A stretch of 64,000 nucleotides of DNA from Bacillota bacterium. Its GTDB lineage: Bacteria > Bacillota > Ch66. This document shows positions 11,699-25,179 of this stretch, one piece after another (the stretch's first letter is position 1; the number at the start of each line of letters is the position of its first letter). Under the pieces are notes generated by a model. It did not search any database and was not told where the DNA came from. It saw only the letters and a list, made by a program, of their open reading frames with translations. Both the position numbers and the translations under genes were made by a program. The DNA is taken from NCBI GenBank assembly GCA_013178045.1, contig JABLXP010000008.1, positions 16,626 to 80,625 on the forward strand, read 5' to 3'.

Positions 11699-14600
11699 GT
11701 GTTGGACGTAAATAACTTTGACCGCATGCGGATTGGACTGGCTTCACCGGAGCAAATCCGAGCCTGGTCGAGCGGGGAGGTTAAGAAACCCGAGACGATC
11801 AACTACCGAACGCTAAAGCCTGAAAGGGAAGGGCTGTTCTGTGAAAAGATTTTCGGCCCGACCCGGGACTGGGAATGTCACTGCGGTAAGTACAAACGCG
11901 TACGTTACAAAGGAATTGTTTGTGATCGCTGTGGTGTTGAGGTAACCCGTTCTAAAGTCAGACGAGAAAGACTGGGACATATCGAACTGGCCGCCCCGGT
12001 TTCCCACATCTGGTATTTTAAGGGGATACCCAGCCGGATGGGTTTGCTCCTCGATATGTCGCCGCGTTCGCTTGAAAAAGTCTTGTACTTCGTTTCTTAC
12101 ATTGTTATTGATCCCGGTGATACCCCGCTGATGAAAAAACAGTTGCTCACCGAGACTGAATATCGGGAATACCGGGAGAAGTATGGAAATAAATTCCATG
12201 CCGGCATGGGCGCGGAGGCGATCAAAGAGCTGCTGGAAGAGATGAACCTGGATGAGTTGATCCGAGAGCTCCGTCAGGAATTAAAGGAAGTCAGTGGCCA
12301 GCGTAAGATCAGGGCGATCCGCCGGTTGGAAGTGGTGGAAGCCTTTAAGAAGTCCGGCAACCGCCCGGAATGGATGATTATGGATGTCATTCCGGTGATC
12401 CCGCCTGAGTTGCGGCCGATGGTCCAATTAGATGGTGGGCGGTTTGCTACTTCTGACCTAAATGACCTGTACCGGCGGGTGATCAATCGGAATAACCGGT
12501 TGAAGCGCTTGCTAGATTTGGGTGCGCCGGACATCATCGTGCGTAATGAGAAGCGGATGCTGCAGGAAGCAGTGGATGCTTTGATCGATAACGGGCGGCG
12601 TGGCCGCCCGGTCACCGGACCGGGTAACCGGCCTTTGAAGTCTTTGAGTGATATGCTCAAAGGTAAACAGGGCCGGTTCAGGCAAAACTTGCTCGGGAAA
12701 CGGGTTGACTATTCAGGCCGGTCAGTAATTGTGGTTGGCCCTGAATTAAAGCTTAACCAGTGTGGCCTGCCCAAAGAAATGGCCCTGGAGTTGTTTAAGC
12801 CCTTTGTCATGAAAAAACTGGTGAACGATGGTTATGCCCACAACATTAAAAGTGCCAAGCGGATGGTGGAGCGAGTTCGCAATGAGGTTTGGGATGTTTT
12901 GGAAGAGGTGATAAAGGAACATCCCGTCTTGTTGAACCGGGCGCCAACCCTACATCGTTTGGGGATCCAGGCTTTTGAGCCGGTCTTGGTTGAAGGCCGT
13001 GCTCTGCAGATTCATCCACTGGTCTGTACGGCTTACAACGCTGACTTTGACGGCGACCAGATGGCTGTCCATGTTCCCTTATCAGCTGAGGCGCAGGCGG
13101 AAGCCCGGTTACTGATGCTCTCGTCGCACAACATTCTGAACCCCAAGGATGGCCGGCCAGTGGTCACGCCGACGCAGGACATGGTCTTGGGTTGTTACTA
13201 CCTAACGGTGGAAAAAGAGGGGGCCAAAGGGGAAGGCAAGGCTTTTTCCAGTTATGAGGAAGCATTTATGGCTTACCAAAATGGTGACCTTGATTTACAC
13301 GCCAAAATCTTGGTCCGGCACAATGGTCAACGCATTAACACGACGCTTGGAAGGCTAATCTTTAACCAGGTTATTCCACCAGAAGTTGGATTTATTAACC
13401 AAGTCGTTGGTAAAAAAGAACTGGGACAGATCGTCGATAAGTGCTACCGTGCCTTAGGCAACGAAGGCACCGCCAGGATGCTCGACGGCATTAAGAAGCT
13501 CGGCTTTAACTACTCCACCAAGGCGGGAATTACTATTGGAATAACAGACATCCAGGTGCCGCCAGAGAAACATGAGATCCTGGCCAAGGCCGAAGCGGCA
13601 GTAGAACAGATCGAGCAGCAATATCGGCGCGGTTTGATCACGGAGGACGAGCGATACCAGAAGATTATTGGTATTTGGAATAAGGCCACGGACGATGTGA
13701 CCAATGCTTTGTTAAAGACCCTGGATAAATTCAACCCGGTCTACATGATGGCTAATTCCGGGGCCCGGGGTAACATCCAACAGATTCGCCAGTTAGCTGG
13801 GATGAGGGGGCTGATGGCTGACCCATCTGGACGAATCATCGACCTGCCGATTAAAGCTAATTTCAGAGAAGGTTTGACGGTGTTGGAGTACTTTACCTCA
13901 ACCCACGGTGCCCGTAAAGGGCTGGCCGATACCGCGCTGCGGACGGCAGATTCAGGTTATTTAACCCGCCGCCTGGTGGATGTGGCCCAGGATGTGATTG
14001 TCAGGGAGGAAGATTGCGGTACGCAGAGCGGAGTCCGGGTTGACGAGATTAAAGATGGTACCGAAGTTATTGAGAAACTCGAAGAGCGTTTGATTGGCCG
14101 CTTCGCTGCCGTTGATGTGGTTGACCCGGCTACCGGCGAAATCATTGTTGAGCATGATCAGGAAATTGATGAAGATAAGGCTCACCGGATCAAGGCAGCA
14201 GGTATCCAGCATGTGGAAATCAGATCGGTGCTGGCCTGCAAGACGCGGTACGGAGTTTGCCGCAAGTGCTACGGACGAAATCTGGCCACGGGTCATCTGG
14301 TTGAGATTGGCGAAGCGGTTGGTATTATCGCGGCTCAGTCAATCGGTGAACCGGGTACCCAATTGACGATGCGGACTTTCCACACCGGCGGCGTGGCGGG
14401 TGACGATATCACGCAGGGTCTACCCCGGGTAGAAGAGTTATTTGAGGCCCGCAAACCGAAAGGCCAGGCGGTGATCGCAGAAATTGATGGTGTGGTTAAG
14501 ATTACTGAAACCAAGGGCCGGCGGGAGATTGAGATTATTAATGACACTGACGAGAAGTACTCCTACCAGATTCCTTATGGTTCGCGTCTGAAGGTGCGGG

Positions 14601-15154
14601 ATGGACAACGAGTCGAAGCGGGTGACGAACTCACTGAGGGTTCAGTGAATCCGCACGACATCCTTAAAGTGAAAGGCGTGCGCGGAGTTCAGACTTACCT
14701 CCTGCGAGAAGTGCAAAGGGTATATCGTTTACAGGGGGTTGATATCAACGATAAACACATCGAGGTCATGATCCGGCAGATGCTCCGGAAAGTCAAGGTG
14801 GATGACCCGGGGGACACCGACCTGCTCCCCGGCGGATTAATCGATGTTTTTGATTTTGAAGACGAAAATGCCCGGGTAATCGCCGAGGGAGGTGAACCAG
14901 CTACCGCCAGACCGGTTCTCTTGGGAATTACTAAAGCTTCGCTGGCGACGGATTCGTTCCTTTCGGCAGCTTCGTTCCAGGAAACAACGCGGGTTCTAAC
15001 CGAAGCGGCAATCAAAGGCAAAGTTGATCCACTCCTTGGCTTAAAGGAAAACGTGATTATTGGCAAGCTGATTCCGGCGGGTACCGGTATGTCACGTTAT
15101 CGTAATATCCGGGTTATACCCAGCGATAATGAGTCAGAGGCGGAAACAGATTGA
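11699..15154 (+). CDS. rpoC: DNA-directed RNA polymerase subunit beta'
   Basis: RpoC (1151 aa) carries the catalytic magnesium site [12 protein letters not shown]. The N-terminal zinc finger ([13 protein letters not shown], then CDRCG) and the second zinc site ([13 protein letters not shown]) are both intact. GTG 11699 was chosen: it gives [20 protein letters not shown], the usual family start, and has GGGAGGGGGAG just upstream. The ATG at 11669 lies inside rpoB and would bury that site. Confidence 0.97.
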   Translation: MLDVNNFDRMRIGLASPEQIRAWSSGEVKKPETINYRTLKPEREGLFCEKIFGPTRDWECHCGKYKRVRYKGIVCDRCGVEVTRSKVRRERLGHIELAAPVSHIWYFKGIPSRMGLLLDMSPRSLEKVLYFVSYIVIDPGDTPLMKKQLLTETEYREYREKYGNKFHAGMGAEAIKELLEEMNLDELIRELRQELKEVSGQRKIRAIRRLEVVEAFKKSGNRPEWMIMDVIPVIPPELRPMVQLDGGRFATSDLNDLYRRVINRNNRLKRLLDLGAPDIIVRNEKRMLQEAVDALIDNGRRGRPVTGPGNRPLKSLSDMLKGKQGRFRQNLLGKRVDYSGRSVIVVGPELKLNQCGLPKEMALELFKPFVMKKLVNDGYAHNIKSAKRMVERVRNEVWDVLEEVIKEHPVLLNRAPTLHRLGIQAFEPVLVEGRALQIHPLVCTAYNADFDGDQMAVHVPLSAEAQAEARLLMLSSHNILNPKDGRPVVTPTQDMVLGCYYLTVEKEGAKGEGKAFSSYEEAFMAYQNGDLDLHAKILVRHNGQRINTTLGRLIFNQVIPPEVGFINQVVGKKELGQIVDKCYRALGNEGTARMLDGIKKLGFNYSTKAGITIGITDIQVPPEKHEILAKAEAAVEQIEQQYRRGLITEDERYQKIIGIWNKATDDVTNALLKTLDKFNPVYMMANSGARGNIQQIRQLAGMRGLMADPSGRIIDLPIKANFREGLTVLEYFTSTHGARKGLADTALRTADSGYLTRRLVDVAQDVIVREEDCGTQSGVRVDEIKDGTEVIEKLEERLIGRFAAVDVVDPATGEIIVEHDQEIDEDKAHRIKAAGIQHVEIRSVLACKTRYGVCRKCYGRNLATGHLVEIGEAVGIIAAQSIGEPGTQLTMRTFHTGGVAGDDITQGLPRVEELFEARKPKGQAVIAEIDGVVKITETKGRREIEIINDTDEKYSYQIPYGSRLKVRDGQRVEAGDELTEGSVNPHDILKVKGVRGVQTYLLREVQRVYRLQGVDINDKHIEVMIRQMLRKVKVDDPGDTDLLPGGLIDVFDFEDENARVIAEGGEPATARPVLLGITKASLATDSFLSAASFQETTRVLTEAAIKGKVDPLLGLKENVIIGKLIPAGTGMSRYRNIRVIPSDNESEAETD

Positions 15155-15213
15155 CACTGCCTGGACCAGGTGCTAAAATATTAAAGTGTGTAAATTGTTG
15201 GAGGGAGAGAAAC

Positions 15214-15465
15214 ATGCCATTAGAGAGGTTAAAGGCCGCCCGCAAGAAAACAATTGGCACCAAACAAACCCAAAAAGCAGTGGAAAAAGGGATTGCTAAG
15301 GTGGTTTATTTAGCCCAGGATGCTGAAGCGCATGTGACCAAACCCTTACTCCAATTATGTCAGGAAAAAAGTATTCCGGTGGTTTTTATTGATACAATGG
15401 CTGTGTTGGGAAAAGCCTGCGGGATAGATGTAGGTTCGGCCTCAGCGGCTATCGTGGAAGAGTAG
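15214..15465 (+). CDS. rplGB: L7Ae-family ribosomal / K-turn-binding protein
   Basis: An 83-aa member of the L7Ae/L30e/S12e family. In Bacillus the homologue at this position (YbxF, between rpoC and rpsL) binds kink-turn RNA; its cellular role is not settled. The motif [17 protein letters not shown] and the [19 protein letters not shown] end are typical. ATG 15214 with GGAGGGAG upstream was chosen over earlier in-frame ATGs near the rpoC stop. Confidence 0.88.
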   Translation: MPLERLKAARKKTIGTKQTQKAVEKGIAKVVYLAQDAEAHVTKPLLQLCQEKSIPVVFIDTMAVLGKACGIDVGSASAAIVEE

Positions 15466-15487
15466 AGCGGGAAGGAGGTGTAGTCTG

Positions 15488-15889
15488 GTGCCAACCATTA
15501 GTCAACTGATCAGAAAAGGGAGAGAGGAAGTAGAAAAAAAGTCAACTGCTCCAGCCCTTAAAGAATCCCCCCAAAAGCGAGGGGTCTGTACGCGAGTGTA
15601 CACCACCACGCCCAAGAAACCAAATTCGGCCCTGAGAAAAGTGGCCCGGGTTAGATTGACCAACGGAATCGAGGTAACTGCTTATATTCCAGGAATTGGG
15701 CACAATTTACAAGAGCACTCGGTGGTGCTTGTCAGAGGAGGTCGGGTTAAGGATTTACCGGGGGTTAGGTACCATATCGTGCGAGGTTCCCTCGACGCTG
15801 CGGGTGTTCAGCAGAGAAATCAAGGTCGTTCCAAATATGGGGCGAAACGGCCGAAGAAAGGTGCTGCTAAGCCGGCTGGCAAGAAGTAG
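15488..15889 (+). CDS. rpsL: 30S ribosomal protein S12
   Basis: S12 (133 aa) sits at the decoding centre. [20 protein letters not shown] and [19 protein letters not shown] are intact and keep the Lys residues whose mutation gives streptomycin resistance, so the allele looks streptomycin-sensitive. Translation starts at GTG 15488 with GGAGGTG upstream. First gene of the str operon. Confidence 0.97.
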   Translation: MPTISQLIRKGREEVEKKSTAPALKESPQKRGVCTRVYTTTPKKPNSALRKVARVRLTNGIEVTAYIPGIGHNLQEHSVVLVRGGRVKDLPGVRYHIVRGSLDAAGVQQRNQGRSKYGAKRPKKGAAKPAGKK

Positions 15890-15964
15890 TAATATTTCTC
15901 TATAATTAATTAAAATTAATTAAACTGATTAAACTGGATTTATCTGGTAAAAGGGGGGAAAAAG

Positions 15965-16435
15965 ATGCCGCGAAAGGGTCCCGTACCTAAGCGCGAGGTG
16001 CTTCCTGATCCAATTTACAACAGTGTAGTTCTTACCAAGTTGATTAACCAGGTGATGTTGAAGGGCAAGAAGAGCCTTGCCGAACGGATCACCTATAACG
16101 CTATGGAAATTATCAAGAACAAAACCGGCAAGAATCCACTTGAGGTGTTCGAACAGGCGATGAAAAACGTCATGCCCATCCTGGAAGTCAAGGCCAGACG
16201 GGTTGGGGGAGCCAACTATCAGGTGCCGGTAGAAGTTCGACCGGAGCGCCGACAGGCTTTAGCCATCAGGTGGATTGTAAACTATGCCCGTAAACGGGGA
16301 GAAAAGAGCATGGAACAGAAGTTAGCTGCCGAGTTAATGGATGCGGCTAACAATACCGGCGGTGCAGTGAAAAAGCGTGAGGATACGCATAAGATGGCCG
16401 AGGCAAACAAGGCCTTCGCTCACTACCGGTGGTAA
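15965..16435 (+). CDS. rpsG: 30S ribosomal protein S7
   Basis: S7 (156 aa) nucleates assembly of the 30S head and contacts E-site tRNA. It begins [16 protein letters not shown] and shows [26 protein letters not shown] lies upstream of the ATG. The preceding 75-nt spacer is AT-rich with TTAATTAA-type repeats but no clear signal. Confidence 0.97.
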   Translation: MPRKGPVPKREVLPDPIYNSVVLTKLINQVMLKGKKSLAERITYNAMEIIKNKTGKNPLEVFEQAMKNVMPILEVKARRVGGANYQVPVEVRPERRQALAIRWIVNYARKRGEKSMEQKLAAELMDAANNTGGAVKKREDTHKMAEANKAFAHYRW

Positions 16436-16562
16436 GAGGAGGCTGGCTCTACCTGCACGGGCCAGAGGTAGTTTGATAGCAGAAAAAGACGGTGATTTTG
16501 ACAGCAATACAGCCTGGTGCCCTGGGCTAAGGCTATAATTTTATGCAGAAAGGAGGATAATA

Positions 16563-18644
16563 GTGGCAAGAGCACATCCATTGGAAAGAACCCGCAATAT
16601 TGGTATAATGGCGCATATTGACGCGGGTAAGACGACTACAACCGAGAGAATTCTTTTTTATACTGGGCGCGTACACCGGATGGGCGAAGTACATGACGGC
16701 GCTGCGACCATGGACTGGATGGTTCAGGAGCAGGAACGTGGGATCACTATTACTTCCGCTGCGACGACTTGTTACTGGAAGGATCACCGCATAAATATTA
16801 TCGACACGCCAGGGCACGTGGACTTCACTGTGGAGGTGGAGCGGTCTCTGCGGGTGTTAGACGGCGCGGTTGCCGTATTTTGTTCAGTGGCGGGAGTTGA
16901 GCCACAATCAGAAACCGTGTGGCGGCAGGCAGACAAGTATGGCGTCCCTAGGATCGCTTACATGAACAAGATGGACCGGGTTGGGGCTGATTTCTTCCGC
17001 GGGGTGGACATGATTTCTAAACGCTTAGGGGCCAATGCGGTACCCATACAATTGCCAATTGGCGCGGAAGAGAATTTTGTCGGGATCATTGACCTGGTAA
17101 AAAATACGGCCATTGTCTATCTTGATGATTTAGGGACAGTTAGCGAGGAAACGGCCATCCCGCCGGAACTGGTTGAACAGGCCGCGTTCTACCGAGAAAA
17201 GCTGCTCGAAGCCGTTGCAGAGAGCGATGAAGAGTTAATGGTGAAATACCTGGAAGGCCAGGAACTTACAGTGGAAGAAATCAAACAGGGCATCCGTAAG
17301 GCAACCATCGCGGTTAAAGTGATCCCGGTTCTCTGCGGGTCTTCCTTTAAAAATAAAGGGGTGCAACCCCTGCTGGATGCCGTGGTTGATTATTTGCCAG
17401 CACCGACTGATATCCCAGCAGTGCGGGGAATTGACCCCGCCACCGGGCTGGAACATGAGCGATTCTCCAGTGATGATGAAGCCTTTTCCGCCCTGGCCTT
17501 TAAGATCATGGCTGACCCGTATGTAGGTAAACTGACCTTCTTTAGAGTGTATTCGGGAACACTGCAATCGGGCTCATATGTTTATAACTCAACGCGTGGT
17601 AAACGGGAACGGATTGGTCGCATTCTCCAGATGCATGCCAACCACCGCGAAGAAATATTTGAGGTTTGCACTGGAGACATCGCGGCGGCGGTGGGATTGA
17701 AAGATACGACCACCGGCGATACACTGTGTGATGAAAAAAAGCCGATTATTCTGGAGTCCATGCAGTTTCCTGCCCCCGTAATTTCAGTGGCGATTGAGCC
17801 CAAGAGCAAGGCTGACCAGGACAGAATGGGGACAGCCTTGCAGAAACTATCGGAAGAAGACCCGACCTTTAAAATTCACGTGGACCCAGAAACAGGCCAG
17901 ACGATCATTTCTGGCATGGGCGAGCTGCACCTGGAGATCATTACTGATCGCTTGCTCCGTGACTTTAAGGTAAATGCCAACGTTGGTAAACCGCAGGTAG
18001 CATACCGCGAATCCATCAAAAAGGTGGTTAAGGCGGAAGGCCGTTTTGTCCGGCAAACAGGTGGCCGCGGTCAATACGGTCATGTCTGGCTAGAAGTCGA
18101 GCCCCTGGAACCAGGTCAAGGTTTTGAGTTTGTCAACAAGATTGTTGGCGGGGCAGTACCACGGGAGTATATCCCGGCGGTTGAGGCTGGGGTCAAGGAA
18201 GCTATGGAGAATGGTGTTCTGGCGGGTTATCCCGTGGTTGATGTTCGCGTAAACCTGGTGGATGGTTCCTACCACGAGGTCGATTCTTCGGAAATCGCCT
18301 TTAAAATCGCGGGTTCAATGGCTTTCCGCAATGCGATTGAAAAGGCTGACGCGGTGCTCTTAGAGCCGATCGGGAAGATTGAAATTATCGTTCCTGAGGA
18401 GTACCTGGGTGATGTCATCGCCGACCTTAATAGCCGGCGCGGTCGAGTGCAGGGATTTGAACCACGCGGTGATGTTCAGGTGGTGCAAGGATATGTTCCC
18501 ATGGCAGAGATGTTTGGTTATGCGACAGACTTGCGTTCGCGAACACAGGGAAGAGGCAATTATGTAATGCAGTTTTCCCACTATGAAGAAGTGCCGAATC
18601 ACGTTACGGAAAAGATTCTGGCTAAGCGCTACGGATTTTCTTAA
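16563..18644 (+). CDS. fusA: translation elongation factor G
   Basis: EF-G (693 aa) drives ribosomal translocation. G motifs are intact: [27 protein letters not shown] and NKMDR; domain IV has [15 protein letters not shown]. It starts at GTG 16563 with AAAGGAGG just upstream. In the spacer a TATAAT (16534-16539) is visible, but the only TTGACA is 30 nt from it, so I do not call a promoter. Third gene of the str operon. Confidence 0.98.
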   Translation: MARAHPLERTRNIGIMAHIDAGKTTTTERILFYTGRVHRMGEVHDGAATMDWMVQEQERGITITSAATTCYWKDHRINIIDTPGHVDFTVEVERSLRVLDGAVAVFCSVAGVEPQSETVWRQADKYGVPRIAYMNKMDRVGADFFRGVDMISKRLGANAVPIQLPIGAEENFVGIIDLVKNTAIVYLDDLGTVSEETAIPPELVEQAAFYREKLLEAVAESDEELMVKYLEGQELTVEEIKQGIRKATIAVKVIPVLCGSSFKNKGVQPLLDAVVDYLPAPTDIPAVRGIDPATGLEHERFSSDDEAFSALAFKIMADPYVGKLTFFRVYSGTLQSGSYVYNSTRGKRERIGRILQMHANHREEIFEVCTGDIAAAVGLKDTTTGDTLCDEKKPIILESMQFPAPVISVAIEPKSKADQDRMGTALQKLSEEDPTFKIHVDPETGQTIISGMGELHLEIITDRLLRDFKVNANVGKPQVAYRESIKKVVKAEGRFVRQTGGRGQYGHVWLEVEPLEPGQGFEFVNKIVGGAVPREYIPAVEAGVKEAMENGVLAGYPVVDVRVNLVDGSYHEVDSSEIAFKIAGSMAFRNAIEKADAVLLEPIGKIEIIVPEEYLGDVIADLNSRRGRVQGFEPRGDVQVVQGYVPMAEMFGYATDLRSRTQGRGNYVMQFSHYEEVPNHVTEKILAKRYGFS

Positions 18645-18711
18645 TATCTCTATCAAATATTACATCCGTTATTGAAAAAGAACTGTGTTTATAAGAAAGG
18701 AAGGATAGCTC

Positions 18712-19914
<1,203 letters not shown>

Positions 19915-19960
19915 GTGGATATTAATAATCGACAAGCTAGGTAAGGCTAACGCTGGGGAC

Positions 19961-19982
19961 TGCTCCCTTGAAAAAGGGAGCA
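19961..19982 (+). promoter_or_regulatory. GAAA-tetraloop hairpin between tuf2 and rpsJ
   Basis: TGCTCCCTT (19961-19969), a GAAA loop and AAGGGAGCA (19974-19982) form a perfect 9-bp stem. No immediate T run follows (AGTCTGTTTATCATTTTT), so it could be a partial terminator, a processing site or a regulatory leader of the S10 operon. Confidence 0.5.
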
Positions 19983-20033
19983 AGTCTGTTTATCATTTTT
20001 GTTTATCGATTGGTGAAAGGGAGGGAATTTCGG

Positions 20034-20342
20034 ATGAGTAAGCAAAAGATTCGGATCCGTCTCAAGGCATTTGACCACCAGATCCTCGACCAATCGGCGC
20101 TGAAAATAGTCGAAACGGCTAAGAGGACTGGGGCACAAGTCTCCGGACCGATCCCGCTACCGACCGAGAAAAATATTTACACAATCTTGCGATCTCCCCA
20201 CGTGAACAAGGATTCGCGCGAGCAGTTTGAGATGCGGACTCACAAGCGTTTGATTGATATTATGGAACCGACACCCAAAACCGTTGACGCGCTGATGAGA
20301 TTGGACCTGCCAGCGGGCGTGGATATTGAGATTAAACTGTAG
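20034..20342 (+). CDS. rpsJ: 30S ribosomal protein S10
   Basis: S10 (102 aa) is part of the 30S head; it also pairs with NusB in antitermination and contacts NusG. It starts [28 protein letters not shown] supports ATG 20034; an earlier ATG at 19968 would run through the hairpin loop. First gene of the S10 operon. Confidence 0.97.
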   Translation: MSKQKIRIRLKAFDHQILDQSALKIVETAKRTGAQVSGPIPLPTEKNIYTILRSPHVNKDSREQFEMRTHKRLIDIMEPTPKTVDALMRLDLPAGVDIEIKL

Positions 20343-20374
20343 TGTAGAATAAGTTTCGTATAGGAGGTGTTAAT

Positions 20375-21001
20375 ATGTCCAAGGGCATCTTGGGGAAGAA
20401 GCTGGGAATGACCCAAATCTTTGACCCACAAGGGAAAATGATCCCGGTGACCGTAGTTGAGGCGGGTCCTTGTGTCGTTCTGCAGAAGAAGACTATGCAG
20501 TCTGATGGCTATAACGCTATTCAGGTGGGGTTTGGGGCTATTCGCGAAAACTTAGTAAACAAGCCATTAAAAGGGCACTTTGCCCGGGCGCAGGTTAAGC
20601 CCCTGAGACATATTCGCGAATTTCGTGTGGATAATGTGGAGGATTATCAGGTTGGACAGGAATTTGGCGTAGATATTTTCACCGCTGGAGAACACGTTGA
20701 TGTGGTCGGAACTTCCAAGGGTAAGGGTTTTGCCGGGGGCATTAAGCGGCACGGCTTCCACCGTGGACCTATGAAGCACGGTTCGAAGTATCATCGGCGA
20801 CCGGGTTCGCTGGGAGCTAAAGGACCGGCCCGGGTCTTCAAGGGCCGTAAACTACCAGGACGGACCGGCGGAGAACGAGTAACCGTGCAAAACCTGGAAG
20901 TCGTACGAGTAGATGCTGAGCGCAACTTAATGCTGATTAAAGGGGCTGTTCCCGGGCCGAAAAAGAGTCTCTTGGTCATCAAGAGCTCGGTCAAAGCTTA
21001 G
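20375..21001 (+). CDS. rplC: 50S ribosomal protein L3
   Basis: L3 (208 aa) is an early-assembly protein whose loop reaches the peptidyl transferase centre. It shows [13 protein letters not shown] and [20 protein letters not shown], followed by [17 protein letters not shown] precedes the ATG. Confidence 0.97.
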   Translation: MSKGILGKKLGMTQIFDPQGKMIPVTVVEAGPCVVLQKKTMQSDGYNAIQVGFGAIRENLVNKPLKGHFARAQVKPLRHIREFRVDNVEDYQVGQEFGVDIFTAGEHVDVVGTSKGKGFAGGIKRHGFHRGPMKHGSKYHRRPGSLGAKGPARVFKGRKLPGRTGGERVTVQNLEVVRVDAERNLMLIKGAVPGPKKSLLVIKSSVKA

Positions 21002-21030
21002 ACCGACAGGCGGGAAAGGAGGAACAAAAC

Positions 21031-21660
21031 ATGCCGAAAGTAGCTGTATTTAATATAGAAGGTAACCAGGTGGGGGAAATAGAGCTGCGGGACGAAATCT
21101 TCGGGATTGAACCGAATGAAGCTGTTCTCCATGAAACCGTGGTTATGCAGTTGGCCAGCCTTCGTCGGGGTACGGCCTCCACAAAGACGCGGGCGGAAGT
21201 AGCCGGTGGTGGAAAAAAACCATGGCGGCAAAAAGGAACCGGTCGTGCCCGGGCGGGGAGTATCCGTTCACCGCTGTGGCGTAAAGGCGGGATTATTTTT
21301 GGACCTAAGCCGCGCGAATACAGGTATTCGCTACCGCGTAAAGTCCGCCGTCTGGCGTTGAAATCAGCTCTGTCAGCGAAAGTGAAGAGCGGTGACCTGA
21401 TTGTACTCGATGACCTGACCATGAACCGGCCGAAAACTAAAGACATGGTTCGCATTCTGAACGCGCTGAAGGTTGATCGCAAAGCGTTGATTGTTACGGC
21501 GCAAGCTAATGAAAACGTAGAAAAATCAGCCCGTAATATTCCGGGTATTCTCCCGCTGGTAGCGGTGGGGCTGAATGTTTACGATATTCTGGCGCACGAC
21601 AAACTGATCATGACGAAAGATGCGGTGGCTAGAGTAGAGGAGGTGCTGGCTAATGCGTAA
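21031..21660 (+). CDS. rplD: 50S ribosomal protein L4
   Basis: L4 (209 aa) lines the nascent-chain exit tunnel. The tunnel loop [20 protein letters not shown] is intact, so nothing suggests a macrolide-resistance change. AAAGGAGG precedes the ATG. The last 8 nt overlap rplW. Confidence 0.97.
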   Translation: MPKVAVFNIEGNQVGEIELRDEIFGIEPNEAVLHETVVMQLASLRRGTASTKTRAEVAGGGKKPWRQKGTGRARAGSIRSPLWRKGGIIFGPKPREYRYSLPRKVRRLALKSALSAKVKSGDLIVLDDLTMNRPKTKDMVRILNALKVDRKALIVTAQANENVEKSARNIPGILPLVAVGLNVYDILAHDKLIMTKDAVARVEEVLANA

Positions 21661-21940
21661 CCCCCGAGATGTGTTAATTAAACCGGTGATTACCGAAAAA
21701 GCCACCAATCTCTTAGCTGAAAACAAATATACCTTTTTTGTGGACAAAAATGCCAACAAAATTGAAATTAAACATGCGGTCGAAGAATTATTTAAAGTTA
21801 AAGTTACCGATGTACGCACGATGATCGTGAAAGGCAAGCTAAAGAGAGTGGGCAGATATCAGGGGAAGACGCCTGATCGGAAAAAGGCGATTGTCACTCT
21901 CAAGGCCGGTGACAAAATTCCGCTCTTTGACGGACTATAA
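21653..21940 (+). CDS. rplW: 50S ribosomal protein L23
   Basis: L23 (95 aa) sits at the tunnel exit and docks trigger factor and SRP. Typical segments are [17 protein letters not shown] and [19 protein letters not shown]. Its ATG lies inside the end of rplD (8-nt overlap), implying coupled translation; GAGGTG lies just upstream. Confidence 0.96.
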   Translation: MRNPRDVLIKPVITEKATNLLAENKYTFFVDKNANKIEIKHAVEELFKVKVTDVRTMIVKGKLKRVGRYQGKTPDRKKAIVTLKAGDKIPLFDGL

Positions 21941-21978
21941 CATCGACTCCCAACCCGAAGCAAAGGAGGGAACTATTA

Positions 21979-22806
21979 ATGGGTGTGAAGAAATTTAAGC
22001 CGACTTCGCCAGGGAGACGGGCGATGACGGTCTTAACTTTTGAAGAAATTACGGCTACAACCCCGGAAAAGTCGCTGCTTGAACCCTTAAAGAAGACAGG
22101 TGGTCGTAACGCGCAGGGGAGATTGACGGTTCGACACCGTGGTGGCGGTCACAAGCGGATGTATCGCCGGATCGATTTTAAGCGGGATAAAGACGGGATT
22201 CCCGCTCGGGTGGCCACCATTGAGTACGATCCCAACCGCACGGCAAATATCGCTCTGCTCCACTACGCTGACGGAGAGAAACGATATATTATTGCGCCGC
22301 ACGGACTAAAAATAGGCGATAAGATTATCTCCGGACCAGAAGCCGATATTAAGATTGGGAACGCCTTACCATTAAAGAACATCCCGGTTGGAACCATGAT
22401 CCATAACATCGAGATGAAGCCGGGAAAAGGCGGCCAAATGGTGCGTTCCGCTGGTGGGGCGGCGCAGTTGATGGCGAAGGAAGGAGACTATGCGCACATC
22501 CGGATGCCTTCTGGTGAAGTTCGCCTGGTGCATATTCGTTGTAAGGCGACCATTGGTCAGGTAGGGAATCTGGAGCATGAGAATATCACCATTGGTAAAG
22601 CCGGGCGCAAACGCTGGCTGGGGATTCGACCAACGGTCCGTGGAGTGGTGATGAACCCGGTAGACCATCCGCACGGCGGTGGAGAAGGTCGTTCGCCGAT
22701 CGGTCGCAAAACGCCAGTGACTCCCTGGGGTAAACCGGCGATTGGTGGCAAAACCAGAAAGAAAAAGCCTTCTGATCGATTGATTGTTAAAAAACGAAGT
22801 AAGTAG
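21979..22806 (+). CDS. rplB: 50S ribosomal protein L2
   Basis: L2 (275 aa) supports subunit association and peptidyl transfer. The conserved [19 protein letters not shown] and [19 protein letters not shown] segments, with the functionally important His, are present. AAAGGAGGG precedes the ATG. Confidence 0.98.
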   Translation: MGVKKFKPTSPGRRAMTVLTFEEITATTPEKSLLEPLKKTGGRNAQGRLTVRHRGGGHKRMYRRIDFKRDKDGIPARVATIEYDPNRTANIALLHYADGEKRYIIAPHGLKIGDKIISGPEADIKIGNALPLKNIPVGTMIHNIEMKPGKGGQMVRSAGGAAQLMAKEGDYAHIRMPSGEVRLVHIRCKATIGQVGNLEHENITIGKAGRKRWLGIRPTVRGVVMNPVDHPHGGGEGRSPIGRKTPVTPWGKPAIGGKTRKKKPSDRLIVKKRSK

Positions 22807-22860
22807 TAAGTAATTGACGCTAACCCATAATAACTAAGTAGAAGGGAGGCAGACGACTGA

Positions 22861-23145
22861 ATGGCAAGATCGCTCAAAAAGGGGCCCTATGTTGATGAGA
22901 AACTCTTAAAGAAAGTTGAGGATATGAACGAGCGTGGCGAAAAGAGAGTAATTAAGACCTGGTCTCGCCGTTCAACGATTTTTCCCCAGATGATCGGACA
23001 TACTCTGGCGGTATACGATGGAAAAAAACATGTCCCGGTATATATCACGGAAGATATGGTCGGACATAAGCTGGGTGAATTTGTTCCTACCCGACATTTC
23101 AAAGGACATGGAGCGCACACAGAGAGATCAACAGCGCTGAAATAG
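22861..23145 (+). CDS. rpsS: 30S ribosomal protein S19
   Basis: S19 (94 aa) binds 16S rRNA in the head near the A site. It begins [18 protein letters not shown] and contains [29 protein letters not shown] lies upstream. Confidence 0.97.
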   Translation: MARSLKKGPYVDEKLLKKVEDMNERGEKRVIKTWSRRSTIFPQMIGHTLAVYDGKKHVPVYITEDMVGHKLGEFVPTRHFKGHGAHTERSTALK

Positions 23146-23166
23146 GGCTGGAGAGGGGGTAATTGT

Positions 23167-23508
23167 ATGGAAGCAAAGGCAGTCGCTAAATATATCCGTA
23201 TTTCTCCGCGTAAAGCGAGACTGGTTGTCGATTTGATTCGGGGGAAAGCCCTCAACGAAGCTCTGGCAATTTTAAAGTTTATTCCCCAAATGGCAGCCAA
23301 GTCTATCGAAAAGGTGGTTAAGTCTGCGGCCGCGAACGCCGAGCATAATTACGACATGAACAAAGATGATTTATACATTGCCGCGATTTATGTTGATCAG
23401 GGGCCGACCCTGAAGCGATACAAGCCGCGAGCACAAGGCCGTGCCGATTTGATGCGCCGAAGGACCAGCCACATCACCGTAGTAGTCAGGGAAAAGAAGG
23501 AGGGATAA
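23167..23508 (+). CDS. rplV: 50S ribosomal protein L22
   Basis: L22 (113 aa) contributes a beta-hairpin to the exit tunnel. It shows [19 protein letters not shown] and [20 protein letters not shown], with the hairpin intact. GAGAGGGGG precedes the ATG; rpsC starts 4 nt after the stop. Confidence 0.97.
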   Translation: MEAKAVAKYIRISPRKARLVVDLIRGKALNEALAILKFIPQMAAKSIEKVVKSAAANAEHNYDMNKDDLYIAAIYVDQGPTLKRYKPRAQGRADLMRRRTSHITVVVREKKEG

Positions 23509-23512
23509 CCAG

Positions 23513-24184
23513 GTGGGTCAGAAAGTTCATCCAAAAGGTCTGCGAATTGGGATCATCAAGGATTGGGACTCCAAATGGTATGCTGATAAGAACTACCAGG
23601 AGTTGCTCCATGAGGACATCAAGATCCGCCGTTACATCAAGCAGAAGCTGTATGCCGCTGGAGTATCCCTAATTGAAATTGAGCGGGCCGCGAATCGGGT
23701 CAAGATCAGTATTCATACTGCAAAACCAGGTATCGTTATTGGACGGGGCGGAGCCGAGGTTGAGAACCTGCGGAAAGAACTGGAGCAGATGACGGGAAAG
23801 CAGGTCAGCGTGAATATTGCTGAAATCAAAAAGCCGGAACTGGATGCCCAGCTGGTGGCTGAGAATATCGCGGCGCAGTTGGAAAAACGCGTTTCCTTCC
23901 GCCGGGCCATGAAGCAGGCGGTTTCTCGTTCGATGCGCCTTGGTGCGCAGGGTGTTAAAGTGGCCTGTGCCGGCCGCCTGGCCGGAGCCGAGATCGCCCG
24001 GACGGAGTGGTACAGCGAAGGTAAAGTTCCCCTTCATACTCTGCGGGCAGATGTTGACTACGGCTTTGCTGAAGCTAAAACAACCTACGGTAAAATTGGG
24101 GTTAAGGTATGGCTCTACAAGGGAGAAGTACTTCCCGAAATCAAAGCCAAGCCGGCTGTGGGACAGAGGGAAGGAGGAGAGTAA
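23513..24184 (+). CDS. rpsC: 30S ribosomal protein S3
   Basis: S3 (223 aa) lines the mRNA entry channel and contributes to helicase activity. The KH motif is at [14 protein letters not shown], and the C-terminal domain includes GLRYG-like sequence in another frame but [20 protein letters not shown] in the true frame. It starts at GTG 23513 with GGAGGG upstream. Confidence 0.97.
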   Translation: MGQKVHPKGLRIGIIKDWDSKWYADKNYQELLHEDIKIRRYIKQKLYAAGVSLIEIERAANRVKISIHTAKPGIVIGRGGAEVENLRKELEQMTGKQVSVNIAEIKKPELDAQLVAENIAAQLEKRVSFRRAMKQAVSRSMRLGAQGVKVACAGRLAGAEIARTEWYSEGKVPLHTLRADVDYGFAEAKTTYGKIGVKVWLYKGEVLPEIKAKPAVGQREGGE

Positions 24185-24187
24185 TCA

Positions 24188-24622
24188 ATGCTGATTCCAA
24201 AGAGGGTAAAGTACCGTAAACAACACCGGGGACGCATGACTGGTAAAGCCACGAGGGGAAACCAGGTTTCCTACGGTGAATTTGGTCTCCAGGCGTTGGA
24301 GCCGTGCTGGATCACCAGTCGTCAGATCGAGGCGGCCCGGATCGCCATGACCCGTTACATCAAGCGGGGAGGAAAAGTGTGGATCAAGATTTTTCCAGAT
24401 AAACCAGTTACCGCCAAACCGGCTGAGACCCGGATGGGTAGTGGTAAAGGGGCGCCCGAGTACTGGGTAGCCGTGGTGAAACCCGGGCGAGTGATGTTTG
24501 AACTATCAGGTGTGTCTGAGGAAGTTGCTCGTGAGGCTTTGCGATTAGCGTCGCATAAGCTACCAGTTAAGTGCAAGGTCGTGAAAAGAGAAGAGGTGGG
24601 TGGTGATGCTAATGAAAGCTAA
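24188..24622 (+). CDS. rplP: 50S ribosomal protein L16
   Basis: L16 (144 aa) helps position A-site tRNA. It starts [19 protein letters not shown] and has the conserved [27 protein letters not shown] lies upstream. The last 17 nt overlap the start of rpmC. Confidence 0.97.
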   Translation: MLIPKRVKYRKQHRGRMTGKATRGNQVSYGEFGLQALEPCWITSRQIEAARIAMTRYIKRGGKVWIKIFPDKPVTAKPAETRMGSGKGAPEYWVAVVKPGRVMFELSGVSEEVAREALRLASHKLPVKCKVVKREEVGGDANES

Positions 24623-24821
24623 CAAGATGCGCGATCTGACCAATGATGAATTGGTGCGCAAGCTGCATGATTTTAAAGATGAACTGTTTAAATTACGCTT
24701 TCAAATGGCGACCAACCAACTGGACAATCCCATGCGAATACGGGAAGTAAGGCGAAATATCGCTCGCGTACAAACGATTTTGAAGGAACGCGAATTGGCC
24801 GGTAAAAAGGGGATTAACTAG
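24606..24821 (+). CDS. rpmC: 50S ribosomal protein L29
   Basis: L29 (71 aa from this start) sits near L23 at the tunnel exit. It shows [20 protein letters not shown] and [28 protein letters not shown] (24593-24600) best suits ATG 24606; ATG 24612 would trim two residues and is possible. The start overlaps the end of rplP. Confidence 0.94.
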   Translation: MLMKANKMRDLTNDELVRKLHDFKDELFKLRFQMATNQLDNPMRIREVRRNIARVQTILKERELAGKKGIN

Positions 24822-24872
24822 AGCGTATTGGTTTGGGTAATTTGATAAGGCCAGCAAAGGAGGTTTGCATTT

Positions 24873-25136
24873 GTGGAAGAACGGGCACAGAGAAAAACAC
24901 GGATTGGGACTGTGGTCAGCGATAAGATGGATAAGACCGTGGTGGTAGCCGTGGAGACGTTGACGCGGCATCCGCTTTATGGTAAAACAGTCCGGCGGAC
25001 CAAGAAGTTTAAGGCGCACGATGAGAATAACCAGTGCAGTGTTGGCGACAAGGTCCAGATCATGGAGACCCGTCCGATAAGCCGGGAAAAACGCTGGCGG
25101 GTAGTCACTATTCTTGAAAAAGCACAACGCGTGTAA
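24873..25136 (+). CDS. rpsQ: 30S ribosomal protein S17
   Basis: S17 (87 aa) is an OB-fold primary binder of 16S rRNA. Typical segments are [19 protein letters not shown] and [19 protein letters not shown]. It starts at GTG 24873 with AAAGGAGG upstream. Confidence 0.96.
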   Translation: MEERAQRKTRIGTVVSDKMDKTVVVAVETLTRHPLYGKTVRRTKKFKAHDENNQCSVGDKVQIMETRPISREKRWRVVTILEKAQRV

Positions 25137-25179
25137 TTGCTAGTTTTAACATTATTTCTGGTGAAAGGAGGTTATTTTA

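Noticed and set aside
16514..16539. Promoter upstream of fusA from TTGACA and TATAAT
   Set aside because: The elements are 30 nt apart, too far for sigma-A; no suitable -35 lies 17 nt from the TATAAT.
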